Part shown: positions 20,599-30,526 of the stretch, piece by piece
Position numbering within the stretch: position 1 is the first letter of the stretch
Layout of the letters: the number at the start of each line of letters is the position of its first letter
The notes under the pieces: model-generated
Database searches by the model: none
Told to the model about the DNA's origin: nothing
Seen by the model: the letters and a program-made list of their open reading frames with translations, nothing else
Program-made: the position numbers and the translations under genes
Assembly: GCF_022347765.1 (NCBI RefSeq)
Contig: NZ_JAKRFZ010000009.1
Coordinates: 62,001-126,000 of the forward strand
DNA from: Pseudoalteromonas sp. OOF1S-7
GTDB taxonomy: Bacteria; Pseudomonadota; Gammaproteobacteria; Enterobacterales; Alteromonadaceae
Direction of reading: 5' to 3'
Length of the DNA: 64,000 nucleotides

Positions 20599-20798
20599 AA
20601 TGTATTGTTTATGTTTTTTGGCCGTAAGCCACTATAAAACGTACATTGTGACATCGGCATGACAGGCAGGATGAAATCTGCATTGTTTAGCCAGTCACAA
20701 ACAGAAGTTCACACTTTCCCCCTGTGCACTCGCCTCAACATACCAATTGGGACGAATTCAACTACACTCAGATCAGTCGGTGGTAGAGAGGAATTGTT

Positions 20799-21560
20799 TT
20801 GCGCAAGTATGTGTCCATAGCCCTATTTGGGTGCCTGATTGCCTCCTTCACTCTGATGGCAAAACCTATGCTGCTGGGCAGTCACAGCGTCTGGCCACCC
20901 TATGTGCAGGACGATGATAGCGGCCTCAGCTATGATATTGTAGCCGCAGCCTTTGCGCGCAGCGGCGAATCCTTTGCCCTCGAAGTTGCCCCATTCAGCA
21001 GGGCAATGCGCCTGGCGCAAAGTGGTAAGGTCGACCTGATCCCGGCACTGTGGTACACCCGAACGCGGGCACAGCAGTTCCTGTTCAGCTTGGCCTACTT
21101 ACACAATGAGCTTATTTTTATCTCCCGCACCGATCAGTCCCTGTCTTTTTCAGGGCTGGATTCACTGGCCGGCAAAGGTGTATGTATGATCCGTGGCTTT
21201 GCTTACCAAAACTTGCTCAGCGGACACCCCGACATCCGCGTTATCACGCAACTGCATTTAAGTGAATGTCTGCGCCAGCTGGCCCGAGGCCGGGTCGACG
21301 GTTTACTCGCCGATCGCTTTGCTGCCGCTTATGCTATCAGTCATCAGTTTCAGCGCGAGACCTTCACTTTACATACTCAGGTGGTGGCGTCCTGGCCACT
21401 GCATATTGGCATTGTCAAAACCCACCCCCGGGCCCACCAGCTTATTGCCCAGTTCAATCAAGGTCTCAGCGACATCATCAAGGACGGCACATACCAGCAC
21501 CTGCTGTCGCAATATCCCCTGATTGAGCGCAGCCAAGAGGTTAATCCGCCACCTCAATAA
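20799..21560 (+). CDS. Periplasmic amino-acid-type solute-binding protein
   Basis: A 253-aa exported protein starting at TTG 20799, supported by AGAGGA 8 nt upstream. Signal peptide about 1-21 (ending LMAKP). The body has the bacterial extracellular solute-binding family 3 pattern (WPPYVQDDDSGLSYDIVAAAFARSG; SRAMRLAQSGKVDLIPALWYT; SLAGKGVCMIRG; GRVDGLLADRFAA). No transporter genes are adjacent, so it may serve a sensor or be an orphan binding protein rather than part of an ABC system. The ligand is unknown. Confidence 0.82.
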   Translation: MRKYVSIALFGCLIASFTLMAKPMLLGSHSVWPPYVQDDDSGLSYDIVAAAFARSGESFALEVAPFSRAMRLAQSGKVDLIPALWYTRTRAQQFLFSLAYLHNELIFISRTDQSLSFSGLDSLAGKGVCMIRGFAYQNLLSGHPDIRVITQLHLSECLRQLARGRVDGLLADRFAAAYAISHQFQRETFTLHTQVVASWPLHIGIVKTHPRAHQLIAQFNQGLSDIIKDGTYQHLLSQYPLIERSQEVNPPPQ

Positions 21561-21837
21561 GCACCTCAATACATACAAACCTGATTTGTACCCGTAACTT
21601 GAAGTGAATTATTGAAAGCACTGTCTATAATTTAATCACACTCTCTTGGTCCGTTAACTTAAAGCTGATAGAGATTAAGCTGTTAGGTCGTTATCAGTCA
21701 TACTGCTGCGTAGTGCTGCTGCCGTTAATTATTCGCCACTTTAGGCGCACAGGCACGCCATTACACGGGAGAAATAATGCTTACAAACAAAGTTGACCGG
21801 CAGTACCAGAGAATAATCGAACCTTGGGTGATCTGTT

Positions 21838-23151
21838 ATGCAGCTATTACTTCATCGCGCGTTTATTCCGGTCGTTTTGTTGGTTGGACTGCACCATAGT
21901 GCCGCTCTGGCCGCAACGACGCCGCTCACACAACTCAAATCAGCACTGGATCAGGGCCAGTTTGAGCAGGCTTATTCACTGGCACAGTCACAGTTCGATA
22001 CCGCTGCAGGCGATGCTGAATTCGACTTTTTGTATGCCAGAGCTGCGCTCGAAACAGGCCATTATAACGAGGCGGTCTTTGCACTTGAACGAGTGCTTGC
22101 GGCACAGCCCAATCACCAACCGAGCCTGTATTTACTCGGCCTGACCTACAACAAACAAAAGAACTACCCACAAGCCGCCAGTACGTTTAATAGCTTGCTG
22201 GCAACACAGCTCAGCGATGCGTTCAGACAAAGAGTAGAGCGGGCACTGACTGCCGTTGAAGACAATCAGGCAAGTATGGCACAACAGCTCAAACACCGGA
22301 TTTCACTGGCTCTGGGCCACGACAGTAATGTAAACAGCGGCACCACGGATGACCGTATCGTGATTGGCGGCCTGCCGATTTTGCTGGATGAAAGCAGCCG
22401 AGAGGTCTCCGATGCCTTTGCCCGTGCCAGCTACCGCTTTGATGGTCGCTGGCAACAAACCCAGCACCAGGCATGGCGGGCCAATCTTCAGCTATCAGAC
22501 CAGCGCCATCAGGATAGTGATGAATTCGACAGGACCCAGCTAAGCGCCAATCTGAGCTATGTTCAGGATATCGATGCCGTGCAACTTCATGCCGGTGCGC
22601 AGCTGGGCGTCATGTCACTCGACTCATCGACCTATCAGCAAGACGCTGGCGTGTTTGGCGCACTCAGGTACACCATTGATGAACACTGGACAGCGACGAT
22701 CAATATCAGTGCCTTTAATCTCAATAATGTCAGGGACAGTGAGCTAGACAGTCGTTTATACACCTCCGGATTGGCCCTCAGCCGCGCGGCCCGCAACTGG
22801 TTAATACGCCTGAGTGCAGGGTATACCTGGCAACCAGCAAGAGACCCGGCGGGAGAACACTATGCACGCGATTACAGTCACATTAGCGCCGCTTTGGTAT
22901 ATCGACTCAATGATGCACACCGCCTCAATGCCAGGGTGCAGTACCGTGATATAGAACATCGCGCTGCACACCCCTTCTTTTTGCAGGTGCGGGACGAAAC
23001 GCTCCACATCGCTCACCTGGGCTGGGTGTACCAGATCACCCCGGCCTGGGGTCTGGAAACCAAGCTGGCTTACTATGACAAAGACAGCTCACTGCAACTG
23101 TACAGTTATGATCGTACTGAATGGTCTTTAGGAGTACATTATGATTTCTAA
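21838..23151 (+). CDS. TPR plus beta-barrel outer-membrane protein (SLAM/DUF560-like)
   Basis: A 437-aa protein. Signal peptide about 1-26, then a TPR-like helical domain at about 28-145 (GQFEQAYSLAQSQFDTAAGDA; GHYNEAVFALERVLAAQPNH; KNYPQAASTFNSLLA). From about residue 150 comes a barrel beginning ISLALGHDSNVNSGT and ending SLGVHYDF with terminal Phe. The GHDSNVN start of the barrel is typical of DUF560/surface-lipoprotein-assembly-modifier-like proteins, which move lipoproteins to the cell surface. Its gene overlaps the FecR gene by 11 bp, and a giant lipoprotein is encoded two genes on, a plausible client. First gene of the signalling cluster. Confidence 0.8.
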   Translation: MQLLLHRAFIPVVLLVGLHHSAALAATTPLTQLKSALDQGQFEQAYSLAQSQFDTAAGDAEFDFLYARAALETGHYNEAVFALERVLAAQPNHQPSLYLLGLTYNKQKNYPQAASTFNSLLATQLSDAFRQRVERALTAVEDNQASMAQQLKHRISLALGHDSNVNSGTTDDRIVIGGLPILLDESSREVSDAFARASYRFDGRWQQTQHQAWRANLQLSDQRHQDSDEFDRTQLSANLSYVQDIDAVQLHAGAQLGVMSLDSSTYQQDAGVFGALRYTIDEHWTATINISAFNLNNVRDSELDSRLYTSGLALSRAARNWLIRLSAGYTWQPARDPAGEHYARDYSHISAALVYRLNDAHRLNARVQYRDIEHRAAHPFFLQVRDETLHIAHLGWVYQITPAWGLETKLAYYDKDSSLQLYSYDRTEWSLGVHYDF

Positions 23152-24403
23152 TTCTCGCACCCGCTGGCAGTCACTCAGATACGGTACGCACCTAACTTTA
23201 CTGCTGTCCAGTTTGCTATTCATCCACACCAGTTTCGCAGCCCCGGCAGGCAAAACACTGATGTCTCGGGGGCAAGTGGTCGCCACCGCAAGTGACAGTG
23301 CTGCTCAGCGTACACTCAAGCGTCGCAGCCCGGTGTTTGACGTCGATGTCGTGAATACAGGTCAACAAAGCAATGCGCAGCTGCGTATGCAAGATGGCGC
23401 CTTGATCGCCCTAAAGGAAAACACCCAACTAATCATCAATGAGTATACCGGCGCGTCTGAGGAAGACGGCTCAGTAGTCATGGAATTGGTGACCGGTGGG
23501 TTGCGCACGATTACAGGCAAAATAAAAGGTAATAAAGACAATTACCAGCTACGTACCCCGGTAGGCAGTATTGGGATCCGGGGAACCCACTATGAAGTAG
23601 AATGGCAGGGGGATACACTGCTGCTTGCCGTCTGGGATGGCACCATTGAGGTTGATATCAATGACCAACCTCTGCTACTGGGTCAGGAAGGTAACTTTTC
23701 CTTTGCCAGTGTCAGCCAAAGTGGCGAAGTCACGCCCCTGCTTGCGCCGCCGCAGCAGCTGTCACGACTGACACCAAGCAGTCAGGCAGCTACCGGCGGC
23801 GCCGACCCGGATACGCAAGACGACGCTGCTAATACCTCAGACACCAGTGAGCTGCCTGACTCCCCTGCCGAGACAACCACACTTGCCATAGCACAAGCCC
23901 CGGTAGCCACGGCCCCCGCCACTGAGGCAGCTTTTGAAGCAGCCTTGCCTGATATTGGCCGCGATATCTCAGAAAACAGCTTTATTACCGAGGAAAACCT
24001 CGACACCGTGGGGATTGACCCACTCGAAGAGCTGCTGGCCGAGCGCACTGGAACAGCACTTTACTCTGAGCTGGAGCGCGCCGAGTTTAGCTCTTCCGAA
24101 GGCGCAGTCAGCAATATTCAGATGCAGATCAGCATCGACTTTGACAGTGGCACCGTGCCCCAAGGTGTCTTGTCGTTTAATGATCAGCAGGGCGAGTGGT
24201 TTGCCGCCTTTAATGGTCTGATAGACGCCAGCGGCATGACCTTAGGGGTAAACTTTGCATCGCACGGTCAGAACCTGGCTGAAGGCACGATAGACACTCA
24301 GTTTAGCGATGAACTGAATAAATTACGTGGCAATTTTAATTTGAATGAAATTGATGAGCCGAGTGTTACCGCTTCGGGCTTATTTATTTTGAGTCAACCT
24401 TAG
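23141..24403 (+). CDS. FecR-domain periplasmic protein
   Basis: A 420-aa exported protein with signal peptide about 1-34. The FecR domain (about 40-190) is recognisable: MSRGQVVATA, RRSPVFDVDVVNTGQQSNAQ, MQDGALIALKENT, LVTGGLRTITGKI, TPVGSIGIRGTHYEV and VAVWDG-like LAVWDGTIEV. A Pro/Ala/Thr-rich linker (about 205-270) leads to a C-terminal beta-rich domain. AGGAG precedes the ATG inside the end of the upstream gene. FecR domains outside sigma-factor systems often accompany CHASE2 cyclases, as here, so a periplasmic relay to the cyclase at 31342 is the leading idea (inference). Confidence 0.85.
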   Translation: MISNSRTRWQSLRYGTHLTLLLSSLLFIHTSFAAPAGKTLMSRGQVVATASDSAAQRTLKRRSPVFDVDVVNTGQQSNAQLRMQDGALIALKENTQLIINEYTGASEEDGSVVMELVTGGLRTITGKIKGNKDNYQLRTPVGSIGIRGTHYEVEWQGDTLLLAVWDGTIEVDINDQPLLLGQEGNFSFASVSQSGEVTPLLAPPQQLSRLTPSSQAATGGADPDTQDDAANTSDTSELPDSPAETTTLAIAQAPVATAPATEAAFEAALPDIGRDISENSFITEENLDTVGIDPLEELLAERTGTALYSELERAEFSSSEGAVSNIQMQISIDFDSGTVPQGVLSFNDQQGEWFAAFNGLIDASGMTLGVNFASHGQNLAEGTIDTQFSDELNKLRGNFNLNEIDEPSVTASGLFILSQP

Positions 24404-24415
24404 GGGGGATGGGGG

Positions 24416-27400
24416 ATGAAGCGCTCGCACTTACACCAACTGGGCATTCTGACACTATTTTGCATCGGGCTGTTAACAGGTTGCTCGGGCGAGGGGGACC
24501 AGGCAACCAGCACAGCACCAAGCCCTGATATCACCGCGACACCACCCGCCCAGGATCACAGCGGCGAACAGCCCAATGGTCCATCAGGCCAGCCTAACCT
24601 GATCCCTTTTGACTATCAGGCCAGGTTTGCGAACCGCCACCTCGCCGCCCGTCAGGTGGTCAATACGCAATTCGTGAACGGCACCGGGACTGTTCTTTTT
24701 CCCGATGACCAACGTACTTACCGGGGTAACTTAACGGTTTCTCTGGACGCCATCACCGATCCTGATGGCGTCAGCCGGGTGCTGCTTGGCTTTGAAAATG
24801 CACAACAGGCCCAGGTTTTATGCGATGGTAACTGTAACGACCCGTTCGCATTTACCGAAACAGGCGTAAACCCGGCCAACTTCTCTCAGCAGCCCGGTAG
24901 CCTGCAATTACAGGTCTGGGTAGAAGACAATGGCGGCAATCTGAGCACCGTGGCCACCCAACAAATTACCTGGTTACCACGCAGTATCGCGTTTAATAGC
25001 ACCCCACGCAGTGACGGCACTGCGGCGCTTGACTGGCAGCCGTTGCCCAGTTTCTTGCGCTATAACGCGTATCTGGCAGAGTCACCTATTGATGATGTAC
25101 GCACCATCACCACTTTGCCCGGAGGTCAACGGGTTATCGCTCTGACTGATTCTACACATACTTTCAGCGGGTTAGATCCTCAGAAGCACTATTACACCCG
25201 CATCACCGGCATTGATGGCAGTGGCGAAAGTGCCTTCAGTGAATCCCGCATGCTGGCAGCCACAAACCTGATCACCCCAATCGCCGTTGCTGACCGTTTT
25301 AGTGGCGTACAATTTGAATCGGTGTCTGGCAATCTGCTTAGCAATGATGACGCCAATGGCCTGACGCCGCTAACGCTGATCACCACTGCGGTCCGGGATC
25401 CGCAAAATGGTACGCTGACGCTGTTTTCCGATGGCCGCTTTACCTATGTGCCACGCGAAAACTTTTTTGGCACAGACAGTTTCCGCTATCGCATCGTGAA
25501 CAGTCAGGGCGTCACCGCTGAAGCCGAGGTAAATTTGCTGATTGAACGCGTCAATCAGGATCCCATTGCCTTTGACAATCGCTATGCGCTGGCACAAAAC
25601 AGCGTATTAACCGTCAGCGGCGCTGGATTGCTGGTCAATGACATTGACTTCGATGGTGACACACTTACCGTGAACACAACTCCCGTAACGGATGTGCAAC
25701 ATGGTACACTCACACTCAATTCGGATGGCAGCTTTAACTATCAACCCGATCCAGATTTCATCGGTACAGATAGCTTTGAGTACCGGGTAGAGGATGGCAA
25801 TGGCGGCTCGAATACAGCCACCATCACACTGCTTATCGAAACCGAAGTGAGTAACTTTCCACCCGTCGCCGTGAATGACAACTACCAGACTAATGAAGAC
25901 GAACAGCTGTTTGTTGAGATCCCCGGTGTGCTGGAGAATGACAGTGATGCCGATGAGGACCCCCTCATTTTATCGATCATAGAACAACCTACCATGGGTA
26001 CGCTGGAACTCAGCGAAACAGGCAGCTTTCGATATACCCCACAACAAAACAGCCATGGCCAGGACTATTTTGTTTATCAGATTGACGATGGCTCGGCCAG
26101 CGTTCAAGCCTTTGCTTTAATTGAGGTTATTGAAGTGAACGACGCGCCAGTGGCCAATGACGATAGTATTGAAGTTGCTCAAGGTCAGACAATCAGTATT
26201 TTAGTCGCAGCCAATGACCTGGATATTGATGGCAGCCTGGATCTGGCCAGCCTGACTCTGGTCGAAGGCCCCAGCCACGGCAGCGTCAGCCTGAGTAGTG
26301 ATAACAGCCATTTTATCTATCAGAGTGAAGCCGACTATCGGGGCAGTGACAGCTTTACTTACCAAATAGAAGACGACCAAGGTGCAACTTCTAACATTGC
26401 CAATGTCTTTATTGAAGTGACAGGAGACAATAATGCCCCTGTCGCCACAGACGACAGTGCAGTAACGCAACAAGACATGTCGGTGACCATAGATGTACTG
26501 GCTAACGACAGCGACAGCGATGGCAGCCTCAATTACAACAGCCTGACGGTGATCACCGCCCCGACTAATGGCAACGTGGCATTGGATACAGTGGAACTGA
26601 GCGGATTTATCTATACCCCGCAAAGCGGCTTCTCAGGCAGTGACTCTTTTACATACCAAGTGCAAGACAATGAAGGGGGTCTTTCCAATACCGCGACAGT
26701 CACGATTACGGTTGAACAACTTAATCAGCCACCGGTTGCAGTCAATGACAGCGCCACAACTACCCAAGAGGTACCGGTTACCATAGACGTACTGGCCAAT
26801 GACAGCGACAGTGACGGCAGCCTGAACTACAGCAGCCTCACAGTGATCACCGCCCCGACTAACGGCAACGTGACATTGGATACAGCGGAGCAAAGCGGAT
26901 TTATTTATACCCCGCAAAGCGGCTTCTCAGGCAGTGATTTTTTTACGTACCAGGTGCAAGACAATGAAGGAGGTCTTTCCAATACTGCGACCGTCACCGT
27001 TACGGTTGAACGACTGAATCAGGCGCCGGTAGCTGGTAATGACAGCGCCTCTGTCGAAATCGCTCAATCTGTCACTATCACGGTTTTAGACAATGACAGT
27101 GATGCTGATGGCTCTGTACAGGCCGACACCGTTGAGATAGTTCAGAGCCCACAAATGGGCACCGCAGAAATAAGCAGCAGCGGGACCATCATTTATACTC
27201 ATACCGGCACCTCTGAAGGCGAAGATAGTTTCACCTATCGAGTGCAAGACAACCTGGGGGCGCATTCTAATACTGCCACTGTGACCGTTACGATCACAGC
27301 ACCGGATACGACCCCTGTGGCCGTCGATGACAGTGCGCAAACCGACAAAAATGTGGCTGTGGGCATCTCCATCCTGAACAATGATCAGGCCAAAGGACGC

Positions 27401-30400
27401 GATCTGTTGATCAATAGCATAATGGTTGTGATTGAACCGTCCCATGGCAGTGTCTCAATAGATTCAGCTAATGGCACAGCCCTTTACATTCCCCAGTTTA
27501 ACTTCGTCGGTAGTGATAGTTTTGGTTATGTGGTGAGCAACGACCTGGCCGAAACTTCCAACATTGCGACGGTCACCATTACCGTCAACGACAAAAACTA
27601 CGCACCTTCTGTGGAGCCCGGTTCGGCAGAGATAGATACCAGTATCAGCAATGGGGAACAGGTGTTGCTGATCAGCGCCTCAGATCCGGATGGCGATACC
27701 CTCGCCTATCAGCTGTCTGGTACCAACGCGGCGCTGTTTTCGGTTGATAGTGCAGGTGCAGTCACTGTTGCCGATGCCGATCAGCTTGCCAGCAATGGGG
27801 AGCAAACCTATGTGCTGACGGTCACAGTGTGTGACTCTGGCACACCCCAGCTTTGTGCTGAAAGCGAGATCAGTATTTTTGTAACCCAGGCCGAGCCAAG
27901 CTATGTTGCGACAAAACGCAGTGAATTTGGCGACGACGGGAGCCTGATGGTCGTGCTCAATGCCAGCCAGGAATTCCATACACCCGGACAAACTCTGCTG
28001 CAGGCCGATGGCAAAATTATCAGTGTCGGTTCAGTGGGGCACTTTAATGTATCGGCTGATCGCAATATTCATCGCGTTTATGTGAGCAGGCAGCTCAGCA
28101 ATGGCCACCCGGATCGCAGCTTTGCGGATTATGGCAACTTCCAGAGTAACTTTGATATCGAAATCGAAGCCATCGTTCAGGATGTCTGGGCAACCACGGC
28201 CGCTATTGATGAGCAAGGGCGTATCTATGTGGCTGGCTACGTTAACTTTTCCAGTTCACAACAGTTACTCGTATTCCGTCTGCTGGGTGATGGCTCACTG
28301 GATACCAGTTACGCCAACGGCAATGGGTATATGACGTTACCACTAGGCAGCAATGTCTTTGTTACTCCCGTTGCCATTGCGCTGGAAGACAATGAAACCA
28401 TCACTGTTCTGAGTAATATCAGAGCCACAAGCGGCGCAACCACAGGCACGGTCACTCTGTCCAGGATCACAGCGCAAGGCGAAGTCTCCGTCACCCAAAC
28501 TCTGGCACAAACCCCCAGTAAAAATGCCAGAGGAATGATCACACTGCCCTCAGGTGACTACCTGGTATATGGCGAGATCACCGCGACCGAAACAGGCCAG
28601 GATGTCATGTTAGTGCGCCTCACACAAAGCACGCTAACACCTGATAGCAGCTTCCAGAATAATGGTCTGTTACAACTCAACATCACGCCTGTTGATAGTG
28701 AGCTACCGGGTACGTTATACAATGATACGGCTCGGCAGGTTGTCCTCAAAGACAGTAACACACTACTGGTGACAGGCCTGACAACTTATGACCCAATAGA
28801 AGAGCTGCGCTCTGTCTACGTTTTGCAATTAACAACGGATGGCGTACTCGATACCGCCTTTGCTGGCAGTGGCTTGCGTACCTATCCGGTGAGTGAGTTG
28901 CCGTCAGATTCGGCAGTGGACCTGACCTTTCACAGTGCCTCTGGTCAGTCACTGGTCGCCGACGGTGATAGCTATTATGTTGCGCTGAACCGGACTGATG
29001 GTACCGACGAACAAGTGGTACAAATCATCAAAGTCGATCTGAGCGGTGCAATTGACACCGACTGGCTGCCAGGCAGTAATGGCTTTAGCATCTACCATGC
29101 TGCCGGGCTGAAACTCACTCATATGTTGCAGACCCAAAGCGGGTTGTTACTCAGCGGACAAAAGAGCAAGCTATTAAGTACTGACACTGTAACGCACCAG
29201 TGGCTTGCAGAAGTCGCGACGAGTGCCGAATTTAACCAAAGCTTTGCGTCATTTGGTCAACGCTTGGTCAGTGTAGGCCGTCGTGATGAGGCATTTAGTA
29301 CCGGCGCCACGTCTCACTTCAGTGCGTCAATGGGGCACCTATTGCTTGGGGGGCAGGCAACAACCTGGCACACTGCACCACAAACCATCCCCTACGTACT
29401 GAAACTGGACACCACAGCTCAACGAACCAGTACATTTGGTAATCTGGGTCTGACATCCACTTTGCCCTCAACCAGTATGGGCCCCATGTCCAGTGCCACA
29501 GTCGGCGCAGTTAATGAAGACAGCTCAGGTGCCGTCATACTGAGTGCATCCGGCAATGTGTCTATTTCCGCCGGTGATGAACAAGCCATGGCAACGGTGA
29601 ACAAGTTCAGTAATCTTGGCACGTTAGACACCAGCTTTGCTAATAATGGCGTATTAACTTTGCCTGCCAGCGAATACAAAAGTGATGCTTCATCGCTGGA
29701 CATAACCCAACTTACTCCCCTTGTGAGCGGAGACCTGCTGGCCCTTGGCCAGGCCATGACCGACTGTTATACACACAGCATGGCCTTTGTGATTTCCAGC
29801 TCGGGCACCTTGTCGAGCTTCTTCGAATACACCATTCCTGGTGCGCCTAGTTGTAGCCCCAATGCGCACAAGGTGTCTATGATCCATACTGCAGGAAGCG
29901 CTCTGGTCGGCGTTGGTCAGAGTCAGCCCGGGCCGACCCCTCCTGTGTTGCTGCTTGCCAAAGCCAGCGCGACAGGCATACCCGATACCAGCTTTGGCAC
30001 AGATGGCCTGGCCTTGCTGGATATTGGCCTGAGCGTGGGTGATGACATTACTCTGAAAGGATCGGTGGTTGATGCCAGCCAGGGCTTTATTGTCTTTGGC
30101 TACGCGGGTAGTACCAACTTTGTGGTGCGGGTGACCAGTTCGGGGGCACTCGATACCAGCTTTGCCGATGGCGGCGTGCTCAAGTTTGAACAACTATCAG
30201 GTGAAGCCGTGCTATTGCACCAGGCCTGGATCGACAGCCAGGGAAAATTATTGCTGTTTGCGCAGGCCAGCGGCTCTAAATCTTTGTATGTTGGTCAGTT
30301 ACTACTGAGCGAATCGCCGGGCAGCTGGGACACCAGTTTCGATGAGGATGGCTCACAACTGTTCAGTAGCGCAGTCAGTGGCGAACTGAAAACGGTGCTT

Positions 30401-30493
30401 CAGCAAAGCAGCAGTACTGACTTTGTCTTTGTAATACAGCAGTCCTCTCCCGCCAGGGTGAGTTTGCAAGCCGGCCAGATCGTTCAACAGTGA
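24416..30493 (+). CDS. Giant tandem-95/cadherin-like/delta-60 surface lipoprotein (2025 aa)
   Basis: Begins with a lipoprotein signal (LLTGCSGEG, Cys near 23). Domains: a beta-rich N-part (about 50-185), a fibronectin III-like segment (about 190-285), then about eight tandem-95/cadherin-like Ig repeats (about 290-1060), each with an ND(S)D box and GTDSF.Y or GSDSFTY. Two adjacent repeats are nearly identical. A cadherin-like domain follows (about 1065-1160, SASDPDGDTLAYQLSG). The C-terminal half (about 1165-2025) consists of delta-60 repeats such as DGSLDTSYANGNGYM, propeller-like strands. Acidic ND motifs suggest calcium binding. Probably an adhesive or sensing surface protein; 13 bp downstream of the FecR gene. 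Confidence 0.88.
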   Translation: MKRSHLHQLGILTLFCIGLLTGCSGEGDQATSTAPSPDITATPPAQDHSGEQPNGPSGQPNLIPFDYQARFANRHLAARQVVNTQFVNGTGTVLFPDDQRTYRGNLTVSLDAITDPDGVSRVLLGFENAQQAQVLCDGNCNDPFAFTETGVNPANFSQQPGSLQLQVWVEDNGGNLSTVATQQITWLPRSIAFNSTPRSDGTAALDWQPLPSFLRYNAYLAESPIDDVRTITTLPGGQRVIALTDSTHTFSGLDPQKHYYTRITGIDGSGESAFSESRMLAATNLITPIAVADRFSGVQFESVSGNLLSNDDANGLTPLTLITTAVRDPQNGTLTLFSDGRFTYVPRENFFGTDSFRYRIVNSQGVTAEAEVNLLIERVNQDPIAFDNRYALAQNSVLTVSGAGLLVNDIDFDGDTLTVNTTPVTDVQHGTLTLNSDGSFNYQPDPDFIGTDSFEYRVEDGNGGSNTATITLLIETEVSNFPPVAVNDNYQTNEDEQLFVEIPGVLENDSDADEDPLILSIIEQPTMGTLELSETGSFRYTPQQNSHGQDYFVYQIDDGSASVQAFALIEVIEVNDAPVANDDSIEVAQGQTISILVAANDLDIDGSLDLASLTLVEGPSHGSVSLSSDNSHFIYQSEADYRGSDSFTYQIEDDQGATSNIANVFIEVTGDNNAPVATDDSAVTQQDMSVTIDVLANDSDSDGSLNYNSLTVITAPTNGNVALDTVELSGFIYTPQSGFSGSDSFTYQVQDNEGGLSNTATVTITVEQLNQPPVAVNDSATTTQEVPVTIDVLANDSDSDGSLNYSSLTVITAPTNGNVTLDTAEQSGFIYTPQSGFSGSDFFTYQVQDNEGGLSNTATVTVTVERLNQAPVAGNDSASVEIAQSVTITVLDNDSDADGSVQADTVEIVQSPQMGTAEISSSGTIIYTHTGTSEGEDSFTYRVQDNLGAHSNTATVTVTITAPDTTPVAVDDSAQTDKNVAVGISILNNDQAKGRDLLINSIMVVIEPSHGSVSIDSANGTALYIPQFNFVGSDSFGYVVSNDLAETSNIATVTITVNDKNYAPSVEPGSAEIDTSISNGEQVLLISASDPDGDTLAYQLSGTNAALFSVDSAGAVTVADADQLASNGEQTYVLTVTVCDSGTPQLCAESEISIFVTQAEPSYVATKRSEFGDDGSLMVVLNASQEFHTPGQTLLQADGKIISVGSVGHFNVSADRNIHRVYVSRQLSNGHPDRSFADYGNFQSNFDIEIEAIVQDVWATTAAIDEQGRIYVAGYVNFSSSQQLLVFRLLGDGSLDTSYANGNGYMTLPLGSNVFVTPVAIALEDNETITVLSNIRATSGATTGTVTLSRITAQGEVSVTQTLAQTPSKNARGMITLPSGDYLVYGEITATETGQDVMLVRLTQSTLTPDSSFQNNGLLQLNITPVDSELPGTLYNDTARQVVLKDSNTLLVTGLTTYDPIEELRSVYVLQLTTDGVLDTAFAGSGLRTYPVSELPSDSAVDLTFHSASGQSLVADGDSYYVALNRTDGTDEQVVQIIKVDLSGAIDTDWLPGSNGFSIYHAAGLKLTHMLQTQSGLLLSGQKSKLLSTDTVTHQWLAEVATSAEFNQSFASFGQRLVSVGRRDEAFSTGATSHFSASMGHLLLGGQATTWHTAPQTIPYVLKLDTTAQRTSTFGNLGLTSTLPSTSMGPMSSATVGAVNEDSSGAVILSASGNVSISAGDEQAMATVNKFSNLGTLDTSFANNGVLTLPASEYKSDASSLDITQLTPLVSGDLLALGQAMTDCYTHSMAFVISSSGTLSSFFEYTIPGAPSCSPNAHKVSMIHTAGSALVGVGQSQPGPTPPVLLLAKASATGIPDTSFGTDGLALLDIGLSVGDDITLKGSVVDASQGFIVFGYAGSTNFVVRVTSSGALDTSFADGGVLKFEQLSGEAVLLHQAWIDSQGKLLLFAQASGSKSLYVGQLLLSESPGSWDTSFDEDGSQLFSSAVSGELKTVLQQSSSTDFVFVIQQSSPARVSLQAGQIVQQ
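26444..27031 (+). repeat. 294-bp near-identical internal duplication
   Basis: Two consecutive tandem-95 units repeat with a 294-bp (98-codon) period and long identical DNA stretches, for example around 26613 and 26907. This marks a recent in-frame duplication and a site where repeat number could vary by recombination. Confidence 0.8.
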
Positions 30494-30526
30494 CGAAATA
30501 AGTTTTTCGTCACCAAAGGGTTAGGT

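Noticed and set aside
21824-22144. Alternative frame inside the TPR/barrel gene starting 14 bp earlier
   Set aside because: The competing frame encodes the coherent signal peptide, TPR and barrel of 437 aa.
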